From assembly GCA_964559175.1 (NCBI GenBank), contig CAZLGT010000024.1:1-64000 (forward strand): a stretch of 64,000 nt of DNA. Direction: 5' to 3'. A model generated the notes under the pieces. That model had not been told where the DNA came from. It searched no databases and saw nothing but the letters and a program-made list of their open reading frames with translations. The position numbers were made by a program, and so were the translations under genes. The DNA is from Mariniphaga sp964559175. GTDB lineage: Bacteria > Bacteroidota > Bacteroidia > Bacteroidales > Prolixibacteraceae. Below are positions 7,309 through 16,895 of the stretch, in pieces; position 1 is the stretch's first letter, and the number at the start of each line of letters is the position of its first letter.

Positions 7309-8727
7309 TTAATATCTGTAATGTTCCGGCTTATAAGGTCCGTCCTTCGGAACTCCCAGGTATCTGGCCTGTTCGTCGGACAATTTGGTGAGTTTCACCC
7401 CAAGTTGTTCAAGGTGAAGCCGGGCCACTTCCTCGTCGAGTTTTTTCGGAAGCCGGTACACATCAATTTCATAATCGTTTTGCCAGAGGTCGATTTGAGC
7501 CAGCGACTGGTTGGTAAACGAGTTGCTCATAACAAACGACGGGTGGCCCGTGGCGCATCCCAGGTTTACCAAACGTCCTTCGGCCAGCAGATAAATGCTG
7601 TGCCCGTCTTCAAAGGTAAATTTATCGACCTGCGGTTTGATATTCAGTTTTTTAATTCCGGACCACTTGTGCAGCTTGGATACCTGTATTTCGTTATCGA
7701 AATGCCCGATGTTGCAAACAATGGCCTGGTCTTTCATTTCCGACATGTGTTGGGCAGTAATCACATCCTTGTTTCCTGTGGTGGTAACAAAAATATTTCC
7801 TTCTGCGAGTGCATCTTCCATGGTTTTTACCTCAAAACCTTCCATTGCAGCCTGAAGCGCACAAATCGGGTCGATTTCGGTAACAATTACCCTTGCACCA
7901 TAACCACGCATGGAATGGGCACACCCTTTGCCCACATCGCCATACCCGGCTACAACCACTACTTTCCCTGCAATCATTACGTCGGTTGCGCGCTTAATTC
8001 CGTCGGCCAGCGATTCACGGCAGCCGTAAAGGTTGTCGAATTTCGACTTTGTTACCGAGTCGTTCACATTAATGGCAGGAAACAGCAGTTTGCCCTCCTC
8101 TTTCATCTGGTATAACCGGTGAACGCCGGTGGTTGTTTCTTCTGATACGCCTTTAAGATCTTTGGCAGCATCGTGCCAGCGGGTGGGCGTTTCATTTAAA
8201 ATTCGTTTCAGCACCTTGTTCAATTCTTCTTCATCTTCGCCATCTGCAGGAATATCGAGAATGGCAACATTGTTTTCCGCTTCATACCCGCGATGAACCA
8301 TTAGCGTGGCATCGCCCCCGTCATCCACTATCAGGTGAGGGCCTTTCCCGTCACCAAAGTTCAGCGCCTGGTCGGTGCACCACCAGTATTCTTCAAGAGT
8401 TTCACCCTTCCATGCAAAAACAGGTATGCCTGCTTTTGCAATGGCAGCCGCAGCATGGTCCTGTGTGGAGAAAATGTTGCAGCTGGCCCAGCGGACTTCC
8501 GCTCCCAGCTCTGCCAGGGTTTCAATCAATACTGCAGTTTGAACAGTCATGTGAAGACTGCCCATAACGCGGGCGCCTTTAAGTGGTTTCGATGGTCCGA
8601 ATTTTTCCCTGATTGACATCAGTCCCGGCATCTCTTTTTCGGCAATATCGATTTCTTTCCGGCCAAACTCAGCCAGTTTAATATCAGCAACTTTATATGC
8701 CGGTTTTTCTTTTACAGCTATATCCAT
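7309..8727 (-). CDS. ahcY: Adenosylhomocysteinase
   Basis: 472-residue S-adenosyl-L-homocysteine hydrolase, which splits SAH into adenosine and homocysteine and so removes the product inhibitor of methyltransferases. The NAD-binding Rossmann motif GYGDVGKGCA lies near residue 265, and the C-terminal PYKPEHYRY is the family hallmark. The length fits the SahH class with the insertion of about 40 residues. It appears monocistronic, with a -10-like TAACTTTG (8768-8761) upstream and a terminator downstream. It supplies homocysteine, the probable acceptor in the corrinoid operon at 39-44 kb, though the two loci are not adjacent. Confidence 0.98.
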   Translation of the reverse strand: MDIAVKEKPAYKVADIKLAEFGRKEIDIAEKEMPGLMSIREKFGPSKPLKGARVMGSLHMTVQTAVLIETLAELGAEVRWASCNIFSTQDHAAAAIAKAGIPVFAWKGETLEEYWWCTDQALNFGDGKGPHLIVDDGGDATLMVHRGYEAENNVAILDIPADGEDEEELNKVLKRILNETPTRWHDAAKDLKGVSEETTTGVHRLYQMKEEGKLLFPAINVNDSVTKSKFDNLYGCRESLADGIKRATDVMIAGKVVVVAGYGDVGKGCAHSMRGYGARVIVTEIDPICALQAAMEGFEVKTMEDALAEGNIFVTTTGNKDVITAQHMSEMKDQAIVCNIGHFDNEIQVSKLHKWSGIKKLNIKPQVDKFTFEDGHSIYLLAEGRLVNLGCATGHPSFVMSNSFTNQSLAQIDLWQNDYEIDVYRLPKKLDEEVARLHLEQLGVKLTKLSDEQARYLGVPKDGPYKPEHYRY

Positions 8728-8810
8728 TTGTGCAATTTAATTATACATTTTAAAACGGTGCAAAGTTAACAATTTCCGGCTATTTGTATGAAAAAGCCAG
8801 AGGCATGGCT

Positions 8811-9728
8811 TTACGCCAAAAACTGCCTCAGGTAATTTCTACTGGTTAGAATAGCTGCTTCGATGTCTTTTTCAGACCCTTCATAGGCCTTGTCCTCCAC
8901 CTCGATGCATACCGGGCCGCGGTATTTTACCGAAGTGAGTGCCGAGAAAAAACTGCGCCAGTCCACATCTCCCAAGCCAGGAATTTTTGGCGAGTGATAA
9001 TCGAGCGGATAAGCCATAATTCCCACCTCGTTCAGTTTTTCAGGATAAACTTTTACATCTTTCGCATGAACATGGAAGAGTTTGTCTTTGAAGTCGTAAA
9101 TGGGTTTTACTTCGTCCATTTGCATCCACACCAGGTGCGACGGATCGTAATTTAAACCAAACGCTTCACTGGGAATTATTTCAAACATTTTTCTCCAAAT
9201 AGCCGGCGTGGTTGCCAGGTTTTTCCCTCCTGGCCACTCATCGCGGGTAAACAGCATCGGGCAATTTTCAATGCCGATTTTCACGTTGTTTTCTTCGGCT
9301 ACCTTTATTATTTCCGGCCACACATCGGCAAATTTTTTCAGGTTGTCTTCCACACTTTTTGTCGGGTCGCGGCCAACAAAAGTATTCACCACACCAACTC
9401 CGAGACTTGAAGCTGTGCTGATAACCTTTTTAATGTGTTCAATGTAAACTCCGGCCTGTTTTTCATCTGGATCAAGCGGATTGGGGTAATAACCCAGACC
9501 AGAAATGTACACTTTATTTAAAGCAAGAATTTTCCTGATTCGGGATACATCTTCCTCTCCGGTTTCATCTACATTGATGTGGGTTACGCCGGCATACCGG
9601 CGTTCAGCCTTTCCAACTGGCCAGCACATGATTTCCACACACTTAAACTGATTTTTTGAGGCAAATTCAATTACCTCGTCAAAACTTTTATCGGCCAGAA
9701 TGGCGCTTACGAATCCTAAATCCAACAT
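8811..9728 (-). CDS. Sugar phosphate isomerase/epimerase (TIM barrel)
   Basis: 305-residue cytoplasmic member of the xylose-isomerase-like TIM-barrel family. Metal-ligand-type acidic and His residues sit at the strand ends (IENCPM, YDPSHLVW, HVHAKD, IEVED), as in IolE/IolI and sugar 3-epimerases. No signal peptide. It lies 34 nt downstream of an AlbA_2-type ATPase gene and on the same strand as a second TIM barrel and a Gfo/Idh/MocA oxidoreductase, suggesting a shared sugar or inositol breakdown pathway. The substrate cannot be named from sequence. Confidence 0.88.
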   Translation of the reverse strand: MLDLGFVSAILADKSFDEVIEFASKNQFKCVEIMCWPVGKAERRYAGVTHINVDETGEEDVSRIRKILALNKVYISGLGYYPNPLDPDEKQAGVYIEHIKKVISTASSLGVGVVNTFVGRDPTKSVEDNLKKFADVWPEIIKVAEENNVKIGIENCPMLFTRDEWPGGKNLATTPAIWRKMFEIIPSEAFGLNYDPSHLVWMQMDEVKPIYDFKDKLFHVHAKDVKVYPEKLNEVGIMAYPLDYHSPKIPGLGDVDWRSFFSALTSVKYRGPVCIEVEDKAYEGSEKDIEAAILTSRNYLRQFLA

Positions 9729-9762
9729 GGTTCTGTATATTTTTATTAAACTTTTTAAAAAT

Positions 9763-11169
9763 CTATTGTTTTCTGGTTATTTTGTTCCCCGGCCAGTATC
9801 CACCTGTTTTTTTGCTTCCTTTGTGTTCAATGAGACTTTTTTCACTTAAAATTTTGATTTGACGTTCTAACGTTTTTAATGGGCGATTTAGAATCCCGGA
9901 AATTTGTTTAGCCTGAATTCCGGGATTTTGATTAATAATTGACAATACAGATTTTAATCCCTCATTTAATCCCTCATTTAATCCCTCATTTAATCCCTCA
10001 TTTAATCCCTCAGTGAGTGAACTTTTCTGGGAACTTTTCTCTATTAATTTCATCCGGGTGAACTCAACAGCAAAAAAATAATTGTAGTGGAATACAGGTT
10101 TAGGAAGTCCTGCTTTTTCAACTTCCTGTTTTATACGGGTTATTCCTGTGCCCAGTTTTTCTATAAACCCGGCACGCTGCATTATATTGGCCAGTAAAGC
10201 ATTCCGTGCAAGGCTGTATTTTCCAAAATCCTTTTCTGGCATTCCTTTAGGAAGCCCCCCGGGGTTTGAAACTACAATTCTATCAGGGAAAACTTCTAAT
10301 ACAACTCTTGCCCCCGTTTCAAGATAATCTCTGTGTACTACCGCATTCACAATGGCTTCGCGCAAAGCCACTTTAGGCACTTCCCAGACATCTTCGCGGA
10401 TGGTGTCTTCAATTTTTGCAGCTACATTTATATGTCGTTCAATAAACGAAAGCGCACTCTCAATGTTTGTGAAAAAATCTCCCTGAAAGTCTTTCCGATC
10501 AACAATGTCAACTTTTTTAGGGGAGCGAAATGCAACGCAGGAGATATAGGCCTGATGTAAGAATGCAGCTGGAGAATCCGTAAAAAATAACAATCCCGCA
10601 TTGGTGAAAAGGGGTTTGTTATTTTGAATTTTTACTGCTCCAAGACTTTGTAGAACTGCATCTCGTTCCACATCGGGTGAAATGCCTGAAAGTCTTAAAA
10701 ACCGGTTCCATTGGTTTGTTGAGAAATTTTTCAGAAAATCGATATCATTTCGAACGCGTTCATCAAACCTTACCCTGCCTTCTTTTTCAATAAACTCCAA
10801 AATGGAATCGGTTCGCATTTTTTGCGAATTTGCTCCTGTTCTCAGGTAAAAGCCTGTAGTGGTGCGATGAGGTTTGGTATTGCTTTCAGGAACAATTATT
10901 TGCAAAACATTATCTGACAAAGTTTTGATTTGAATTTCAACCGGAGGGTCGCACTCATTTGCAAATTCCTGAATTTTTGAAATGAGATGGTTATCGTGTT
11001 GAATACCACAAATGGTTCCGTCATCTTCAATTCCTAAAAAAATATTACCACCCGAAGCATTGGCAAAAGCAACAAGTTCCTTCTTTAAATCGCTGTTTGT
11101 ATTGCGTTTAAATTCGGTGTAGTAACCCTCGCCCTGGGCAATTTTATTTTTCAACGCTTTCGAAACCAT
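9763..11169 (-). CDS. AlbA_2/Schlafen-type ATP-binding protein with EGLN repeats
   Basis: 468 residues. The N-terminal AlbA_2 (Schlafen AlbA_2, formerly AAA_4) domain is seen in YYTEFKRN, FANASGGNIFLGIEDDG and YLRTGANS. A GHKL-like ATP-binding region follows (REAIVNAVVHRDY, then NPGGLPKGM and GTGITRIKQEVE), and a C-terminal winged-helix region has QISGILNRPLKTLERQIKIL. Such COG2865 proteins are annotated as transcriptional regulators or RecG-like proteins, without firm function. Before the winged helix the chain has five copies of EGL(N/K) encoded by a perfect 12-nt repeat. It sits tightly between two sugar-metabolism genes (12 and 34 nt gaps), so it may regulate them or be an insertion. Confidence 0.8.
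   Translation of the reverse strand: MVSKALKNKIAQGEGYYTEFKRNTNSDLKKELVAFANASGGNIFLGIEDDGTICGIQHDNHLISKIQEFANECDPPVEIQIKTLSDNVLQIIVPESNTKPHRTTTGFYLRTGANSQKMRTDSILEFIEKEGRVRFDERVRNDIDFLKNFSTNQWNRFLRLSGISPDVERDAVLQSLGAVKIQNNKPLFTNAGLLFFTDSPAAFLHQAYISCVAFRSPKKVDIVDRKDFQGDFFTNIESALSFIERHINVAAKIEDTIREDVWEVPKVALREAIVNAVVHRDYLETGARVVLEVFPDRIVVSNPGGLPKGMPEKDFGKYSLARNALLANIMQRAGFIEKLGTGITRIKQEVEKAGLPKPVFHYNYFFAVEFTRMKLIEKSSQKSSLTEGLNEGLNEGLNEGLNEGLKSVLSIINQNPGIQAKQISGILNRPLKTLERQIKILSEKSLIEHKGSKKTGGYWPGNKITRKQ
9952..10011 (-). repeat. 12-nt in-frame tandem repeat, five units
   Basis: Five consecutive copies of a 12-nt unit (plus-strand reading ATTTAATCCCTC; the copy at 9952-9963 begins with T instead of A) encode Glu-Gly-Leu-Asn four times and Glu-Gly-Leu-Lys once. 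Being in frame and a multiple of 3, changes in copy number would lengthen or shorten a linker without breaking the protein. Confidence 0.95.
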
Positions 11170-11181
11170 TTTTATGCCGGA

Positions 11182-12027
11182 CTAAAATCGCAAATTTTTC
11201 AAAAACTCTGCACTCGACTGCAAACAACCCAACCCGTCGGGTTCGTTGTCGCGTTCCACAATATAATGTTCAATACCTTGTTTTTTGGCTTTTTTAAAAA
11301 TGGGGCCAAAGTCAATAATTCCCCGGCCCGGACAGATGAAATCTTCGTCAGGAGCCATGTCTTTTACATGAAGAATCGGAATTCTGCCGGCATATTTTTT
11401 CAGCACTTCCAACGGGTTGCTACCGCCTTTTTTCACCCAGTAAATGTCCAGTTCGCAATTCACCAGTTTCGGGTCGGTGTTTTCCATCAGGTAATCAAAT
11501 GGCAATCCTTCTTCCATCTCCCGGAATTCATTGTCGTGGTTGTGCCACAAAAATTTCAATCCGTGATTTTTAGCCAAAGCTCCCACTTCATTTAACCGTT
11601 CAGCCGATTTTTTGCAATCCTCGAGGTCAAAAGGAACATCGCCGTACCAGGGCCAGTAATCAATCACATATTTCTGTCCAAACGATATTATCTTGTCGAA
11701 ATTTTCTTTTAGTTCTTCATTGGACGAACGAAAACTGACACTTCCGGCAATGGGTTTGATGCCGATTTCTTTGCAATAGCTTACAAATTCCTGAGGTGAG
11801 GAGGCAAAATTGGTTCCCCCTTCCAGTTCCGAAAAACCGAACTCCACTGCTTTTTTCAGCGTGCCTTTCCAGTCGGCTTTCATGGCTTCGCCGGCAATTC
11901 CTGAAATAAAACCAAATTTTTTGAGTTTGCTTTTTCCTTCAGCACCCATGGCCAGTAACGGATTGGTACAAAGCATTCCGGCAGTTGCTGCCATACTTGT
12001 TTTTATAAAAATTCTTCGGGTATTCAT
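11182..12027 (-). CDS. Exported sugar phosphate isomerase/epimerase
   Basis: 281 residues. The N-terminus is a twin-arginine-like signal (NTRRIFIKTSMAATAG, then a hydrophobic run and an Ala-rich cleavage region near residue 25), so it probably works in the periplasm. The mature part is a xylose-isomerase-like TIM barrel with WHNHDNEF, ELDIYW, HVKDM and a late VERDNE, matching the metal-binding ends of the fold. It lies 38 nt after the Tat-type Gfo/Idh/MocA oxidoreductase gene; such pairs are common in Bacteroidota loci for oxidised or unusual sugars (family knowledge). Substrate unknown. Confidence 0.88.
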   Translation of the reverse strand: MNTRRIFIKTSMAATAGMLCTNPLLAMGAEGKSKLKKFGFISGIAGEAMKADWKGTLKKAVEFGFSELEGGTNFASSPQEFVSYCKEIGIKPIAGSVSFRSSNEELKENFDKIISFGQKYVIDYWPWYGDVPFDLEDCKKSAERLNEVGALAKNHGLKFLWHNHDNEFREMEEGLPFDYLMENTDPKLVNCELDIYWVKKGGSNPLEVLKKYAGRIPILHVKDMAPDEDFICPGRGIIDFGPIFKKAKKQGIEHYIVERDNEPDGLGCLQSSAEFLKNLRF

Positions 12028-12064
12028 GATTTGTTATTTGATAATTGTTTTTTGGTAATTTGAC

Positions 12065-13393
12065 TTATACTTCCGGCAATTTCCAGGGTTTCCGGTATTT
12101 CGGAGTAATGAATGCATTGGCCTTTTCGCAGTTGGTAAACCGGTTGTTTGTGTCGTCCCACTCCAAAACAGTTTCACCCACGCGGGCGGCAATGTTGGCA
12201 ATATGCATATGAACCGCAGCCGCTCTGCCAATTTCGGGCGGGCAAGCCGGAGTATTCCTGGTTTTCAGACATTCCAGAAAATTATCCACATGCTCCCGGT
12301 GCGACTCTTTTCCCTGGTCGTAATGTACCTCTTCGGTTTTTGGCGCATTTTTTTGCCCGTCCCATTCCGGATACAGGCGGTACTTGCTGCGGTCGGCAAC
12401 CAGCATGCCTTTCTCACCAATAAACTGTATGCCGTAAGCTGAATCGAAAGGTCCTTGCTGAATTCCGGCGGTTAAATCGTAATTGATAACGAAATCATCT
12501 TTTGGGAAAATCACATTCATGGTGTCGAAGGTTTCGCGGGCCATCACCTGGTTGGAGAGATTATCGGCATAAGTAACCACTTTTTCCGGTCCTTTTGTTA
12601 AGTCTTTTGCCCAAAGCCCCATGTCGATGAGATGAACTCCCCAGTCTGACATCAGTCCGCCGCCGTAATCCCAGAAATGGCGCCAGCTTCCGTGAAAACG
12701 CGCCTGGTTAAACGGTCGCTCGGGAGCCGGTCCCAGCCACATATTATAATCAACTCCATCCGGTACAGGAGAATCTTCAACCAGTGTGGTACCCAGCCCG
12801 TAGTTGAAATTAGCCCAGATATTCACTTTTCGCAGTGTTCCGATTTCTCCCGATTTAATCAGGTTCATAGAATCGATGAACACCTTGCCGTTGCGCTGCT
12901 GCTGCCCAACCTGAACAATGCGGTTGTAACGTTTGGCTGCTTTCACCATAATGTTGCATTCGCCAATGGTGTTGGCCATAGGTTTTTCCACGTAAACATC
13001 TTTGCCGGCGCTGCAGGCATCAACCGTCATCAGGCAGTGCCAGTGGTCGGGAGTACCGATAATTACAGCATCAATGTCTTTTCGCTCCAGCACTTTGCGG
13101 TAATCGTCGTAAAGTTCTGGCGACTGGTTGTATTTTTTTTTAACTGTTTCTGCTTTTTCGTTAAGCACATTCCGGTCCACATCGCAAAGGGCTACGCAGT
13201 TCACCATTCCGGTATCGAGGTGGTGCTGGAGAATTCCGAATCCCATGTTTCGGCACCCGATCAGGGCTACGTTCACTTTGTCGGAAGGTGCGAAATTAGC
13301 CGCCCAGACTTTTGACGGGATTACTGATGCAGCGCCAAACGCCGTTGCCACCAGCGCTGAATTTGTAATAAATTTTCTTCTTGAAGAATTCAT
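12065..13393 (-). CDS. Gfo/Idh/MocA family oxidoreductase, Tat-type signal
   Basis: 442 residues starting with a twin-arginine-type signal (SSRRKFITNSALVATAFG). The Rossmann domain follows (VALIGCRNMGFG near residue 41), with the family EKPM motif (YVEKPMANT) and the C-terminal alpha/beta domain containing DYGGGLMSDWGVHLIDMG. Members of this GH109-like exported group oxidise sugars or glycosides using tightly bound NAD(P). It is the first gene of the group that continues to 8811, and its product likely works with the exported TIM barrel encoded next to it. Confidence 0.92.
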   Translation of the reverse strand: MNSSRRKFITNSALVATAFGAASVIPSKVWAANFAPSDKVNVALIGCRNMGFGILQHHLDTGMVNCVALCDVDRNVLNEKAETVKKKYNQSPELYDDYRKVLERKDIDAVIIGTPDHWHCLMTVDACSAGKDVYVEKPMANTIGECNIMVKAAKRYNRIVQVGQQQRNGKVFIDSMNLIKSGEIGTLRKVNIWANFNYGLGTTLVEDSPVPDGVDYNMWLGPAPERPFNQARFHGSWRHFWDYGGGLMSDWGVHLIDMGLWAKDLTKGPEKVVTYADNLSNQVMARETFDTMNVIFPKDDFVINYDLTAGIQQGPFDSAYGIQFIGEKGMLVADRSKYRLYPEWDGQKNAPKTEEVHYDQGKESHREHVDNFLECLKTRNTPACPPEIGRAAAVHMHIANIAARVGETVLEWDDTNNRFTNCEKANAFITPKYRKPWKLPEV

Positions 13394-13427
13394 AAAATAT
13401 TGATTTAGTTTTTGATACTATCTTTTC

Positions 13428-14471
13428 TTATTCGGGAATGAATACCCAAACGCCGGAGTCGGGGTATTTATCCAAAAAGTTATATTGGGCACCGTAGGCT
13501 TCAATTTCATTGTCGTGAATTTCAAGCCCAACAAGGAAAAAGCTGCCCTGTTTTCCCAGATGGAAGGGGTCGTAGCCCTGGTTTTTCATGCGCTGAAAAT
13601 ATTTTTCTGCATTTTCGGCATCGATAAAACTTCCGCCAATCAGATAAAATTTGGTTGGTTCCGGTTGAATAATGGACGAAGGTTCCAACTCTTCAGCAAA
13701 TTCCTGTTCGCCGGGTTCATCTGCTACAACAGCTGCTGTATCTTTCACCAGCGAATCGGATGCAACAATGGGAATTTCCTCCGGTTTTGGCGGCTCAACA
13801 GTAATTTTTACAGGTGCAGGGGGTTCCTTTTTTTCTTTTCTGAACAAAAACACTCCGGCAAGGAGTATCGGAATCAAAAGCACCAGAAGCCACAGCCAGC
13901 TTCGCCTCTTTTTTTTCGGTTTTCCTTCTGTCTTCTCTTCTGGCAGCATTTCTTTCGCAACTGATTCCGCTTCCATTTGAGGCTTTGTTTTTTCAGTTGC
14001 TTCTTTGAAATTGTCCACCGGAATAACATCTTCTTTTTCCTCACGAGTATTTTCTGCTTCCTCTTTTAAGGATATTTTTTCAAGGCCAAATGCCTCTGGT
14101 GCAGATAACTCTTTTTCGGAAGGAAGAAACCGGATGTTCCGGTTTTCATCATAATACAACCCGCCAATACCCTTAATTTTTACCTTCTCTCCTTTGTCAA
14201 GCTGGTAAAGCATTTCTTCACGTTCTTTTTCAATTTTCTGAAGTGCTTCCTGTGCAGAAATATGTTCGCTGTGTGCAATAAATTCCATCAGCAATCCATC
14301 ATTGCTTCTGATTTTTGTATTGAAGGTGATTTCCCTGGAAGGCGGGCCCAGTTCACTGGATTCTTCATCCATCTGCGATGGTTTGTATTCGGTAATAAAT
14401 GCCCCCAATCCGGGAATGATTACGGTTTCGTTTTCAGATAAAAGCTGCCGGATATATTTGCTTAAATTCAT
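13428..14471 (-). CDS. HU-CCDC81 and SPOR domain membrane protein
   Basis: 347 residues. The N-terminus (about 1-120) is the CCDC81-like prokaryotic HU domain pair (ENETVIIPGLGAFITEY; KVKIKGIGGLYYD). A charged linker, one transmembrane segment (about 191-210, after KKKRR) and a Pro/Glu-rich linker follow. The C-terminal SPOR domain (about 272-345; FYLIGGSFIDAENAEKYF) should face the periplasm and bind denuded peptidoglycan. This layout is restricted to Bacteroidota (family knowledge) and suggests a link between nucleoid or cytoplasmic partners and the division septum. It is divergent from galE. Confidence 0.9.
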   Translation of the reverse strand: MNLSKYIRQLLSENETVIIPGLGAFITEYKPSQMDEESSELGPPSREITFNTKIRSNDGLLMEFIAHSEHISAQEALQKIEKEREEMLYQLDKGEKVKIKGIGGLYYDENRNIRFLPSEKELSAPEAFGLEKISLKEEAENTREEKEDVIPVDNFKEATEKTKPQMEAESVAKEMLPEEKTEGKPKKKRRSWLWLLVLLIPILLAGVFLFRKEKKEPPAPVKITVEPPKPEEIPIVASDSLVKDTAAVVADEPGEQEFAEELEPSSIIQPEPTKFYLIGGSFIDAENAEKYFQRMKNQGYDPFHLGKQGSFFLVGLEIHDNEIEAYGAQYNFLDKYPDSGVWVFIPE

Positions 14472-14609
14472 GATGATTTTTTTGGTAGGGTAAAATTAGC
14501 AAAACATCTGTTGAGGCAAAGTTTAAGTTTCAGGAAAAATGGGTTGAACAATGAAAATTAGCTATCTATCTGCCCATAAATTTTTAATTTTACCAGATAA
14601 ATAGAAAAA

Positions 14610-15638
14610 ATGAAGAAAAGAATTTTGGTTACAGGCGGAACTGGCTATATTGGTTCGCATACTGTTGTGGAGTTGCAGGAGTCAGGTTATGAGGTGATTA
14701 TTGTCGATAACCTTTCCAATTCGAACATCGATGTACTTAAAAGTATTGAAAAAATTACCGGTATTGAACCAGAGTTTGAAAAATTCGATTTGGCCGATCA
14801 GGGACAAACCAACGAATTTTTTCAACGGCATTCAGGCATTGAAGCCATCATACATTTTGCTGCCTCAAAAGCAGTGGGTGAGTCGGTGGAAAAACCACTG
14901 CTATACTACCGGAACAATCTGGTTTCGATGATGAACTTACTGGAATGTCAGGTGAAATATGACGTTCAGCACATGGTGTTCTCTTCGTCGTGTACGGTTT
15001 ACGGTCAACCCGAAAAGCTACCGGTAACCGAAGATACTCCGCGTAAAGATGCCGAATCTCCGTATGGAAATACGAAACGGGTTAACGAAGACATTTTACG
15101 AGACACCATTGCTGCCAATTCGCAGTTGCACGGAATTGCCCTGCGCTATTTTAATCCCATTGGCGCACATCCTTCGGCGCTGATTGGCGAATTGCCCCTT
15201 GGCGTTCCTCAAAATCTTGTGCCGTTTATCACCCAAACTGCTGCCGGAATTCGTGAAGAGCTAAAAGTTTTTGGCGATGATTACGACACACCTGACGGCT
15301 CGGCCATTCGCGACTACATTAATGTGGTGGATTTGGCCAAAGCGCATGTGGTGGCCATTGAGCGACTTCTTCAGAAAAAAAACAAACAAAACTACGAAGT
15401 TTTCAACCTGGGAACCGGCACCGGCGTTTCTGTGCTGGAAATGGTGAAAGGTTTTGAAAAAGCCACCGGCGTAAAACTTAATTACAGAATTGTTGACCGG
15501 CGCGCCGGCGACATAGAAAAAATATGGGCCGATACAACTTTCGCCAATGAAGAGCTGGGCTGGAAAGCCGGGAAAGAGTTGGAAGAAACGTTGCTTTCGG
15601 CCTGGGAATGGGAAAAACGGGTGCGGGGAATTAAGTAA
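14610..15638 (+). CDS. galE: UDP-glucose 4-epimerase
   Basis: 342-residue extended short-chain dehydrogenase. It has the NAD motif GGTGYIGSH near the N-terminus, the catalytic SSSCTVYG and YGNTKR (Tyr-x3-Lys) pair, and the C-terminal substrate-binding domain with RAGDIEKIWAD. It interconverts UDP-glucose and UDP-galactose for cell-surface polysaccharide and galactose use. It is the first of two sugar-nucleotide genes on this strand; rfbB follows after 152 nt, so they may have separate promoters. Confidence 0.96.
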   Translation: MKKRILVTGGTGYIGSHTVVELQESGYEVIIVDNLSNSNIDVLKSIEKITGIEPEFEKFDLADQGQTNEFFQRHSGIEAIIHFAASKAVGESVEKPLLYYRNNLVSMMNLLECQVKYDVQHMVFSSSCTVYGQPEKLPVTEDTPRKDAESPYGNTKRVNEDILRDTIAANSQLHGIALRYFNPIGAHPSALIGELPLGVPQNLVPFITQTAAGIREELKVFGDDYDTPDGSAIRDYINVVDLAKAHVVAIERLLQKKNKQNYEVFNLGTGTGVSVLEMVKGFEKATGVKLNYRIVDRRAGDIEKIWADTTFANEELGWKAGKELEETLLSAWEWEKRVRGIK

Positions 15639-15790
15639 GAAGTTTTCAGTTTACCCTGTAAAATCTGACGAAGGAAGGAATTTTATCAGGGTGGCAGATT
15701 TCAGTAAATAATTTTCAGGTTTTTCAGAAAATGAAAAACGATTAATTTTTAATTACCTATTTTTGATTCAAACTAAAAATACAATACAGA

Positions 15791-16840
15791 ATGAAAACCA
15801 TCCTTATCACCGGTGGGGCCGGATTTATTGGTTCACACGTTGTTCGGTTATTTGTCAATAAATATCCTGATTATAAAATTGTTAATCTCGACAAGCTTAC
15901 TTATGCAGGAAACCTGGCCAATTTAAAAGACATTGAAGAAAAGCCCAACTACGAATTTGTAAAAGGCGACATTGTGGATGGCGATTTCATTTTGAAACTG
16001 TTTGAAGAAAAACAGTTCGACGGTGTAATTCATCTGGCGGCCGAGTCGCATGTTGACCGTTCCATTTCCAATCCCACAGAATTTGTGTACACCAACGTGA
16101 TTGGTACGGTGAATTTACTGAATGCAGCACGCCACATCTGGAAAGATACAGAAGGGAAAAGATTTTACCACATTTCTACCGATGAGGTTTACGGTTCGTT
16201 GGGCGATGAGGGAATGTTCACCGAAAAAACCCGCTACGATCCGCACAGTCCGTACTCGGCATCAAAAGCCAGCTCCGACCATTTTGTGCGGGCTTATCAC
16301 GATACGTTTGGACTGCCGGTGGTTATTTCCAACTGTTCCAACAATTATGGTTCGTATCAGTTCCCCGAAAAACTGATTCCGCTTTTCATCCACAACATCA
16401 AAAACAACAAACCGCTACCGGTTTACGGCAAAGGCGAAAACATACGCGACTGGCTGTGGGTAGATGACCATGCCGCTGCCATCGATGTTATTTTTCACAA
16501 GGGCCGGTTGGGTGAGACTTACAACATTGGTGGATTCAACGAATGGAAAAACATCGACCTTATCCGGGTTATTTGCCGGGTAATGGATAGAAAGCTTGGC
16601 CGGCCCGAAGGGGAATCGGAAAAGCTTATCACTTTTGTGAAAGACCGTGCCGGACACGATTTACGCTACGCCATCGATGCCACAAAGTTGAAAAATGAGC
16701 TTGGCTGGGAGCCTTCACTGCAATTTGAGGAAGGTATAGAAAAAACCATCGGCTGGTACCTCGAAAACGAAGATTGGCTGAATAATGTAACTTCGGGCGA
16801 CTACCAGAAATATTATGAAGATCAGTACATCAGAAGATAA
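15791..16840 (+). CDS. rfbB: dTDP-glucose 4,6-dehydratase
   Basis: 349-residue extended SDR. It contains GGAGFIGSHV, the active-site STDEVYG (with the Asp-Glu pair that defines dehydratases) and YSASKASSDHFV (Tyr-x3-Lys). Conserved NCSNNYGSYQFPEKLIP and the C-terminal RAGHDLRYAID complete the family pattern. It makes dTDP-4-keto-6-deoxyglucose, the precursor of rhamnose and other deoxysugars; rfbA, rfbC and rfbD are not in the window. A TATTTTTG box lies upstream, without a clear -33 element. Confidence 0.96.
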   Translation: MKTILITGGAGFIGSHVVRLFVNKYPDYKIVNLDKLTYAGNLANLKDIEEKPNYEFVKGDIVDGDFILKLFEEKQFDGVIHLAAESHVDRSISNPTEFVYTNVIGTVNLLNAARHIWKDTEGKRFYHISTDEVYGSLGDEGMFTEKTRYDPHSPYSASKASSDHFVRAYHDTFGLPVVISNCSNNYGSYQFPEKLIPLFIHNIKNNKPLPVYGKGENIRDWLWVDDHAAAIDVIFHKGRLGETYNIGGFNEWKNIDLIRVICRVMDRKLGRPEGESEKLITFVKDRAGHDLRYAIDATKLKNELGWEPSLQFEEGIEKTIGWYLENEDWLNNVTSGDYQKYYEDQYIRR

Positions 16841-16895
16841 ATTTCAATTCATATTTTATGTATTGCGTTTTTCGTAATACCGGAATTTAACAAAA

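Noticed and set aside
7321..8115. 264-codon plus-strand open frame opposite ahcY
   Set aside because: Antisense shadow of ahcY without recognisable domains.
9952..10011. CRISPR-like short repeat array
   Set aside because: Units are 12 nt, directly adjacent without spacers, and in frame within a protein gene.
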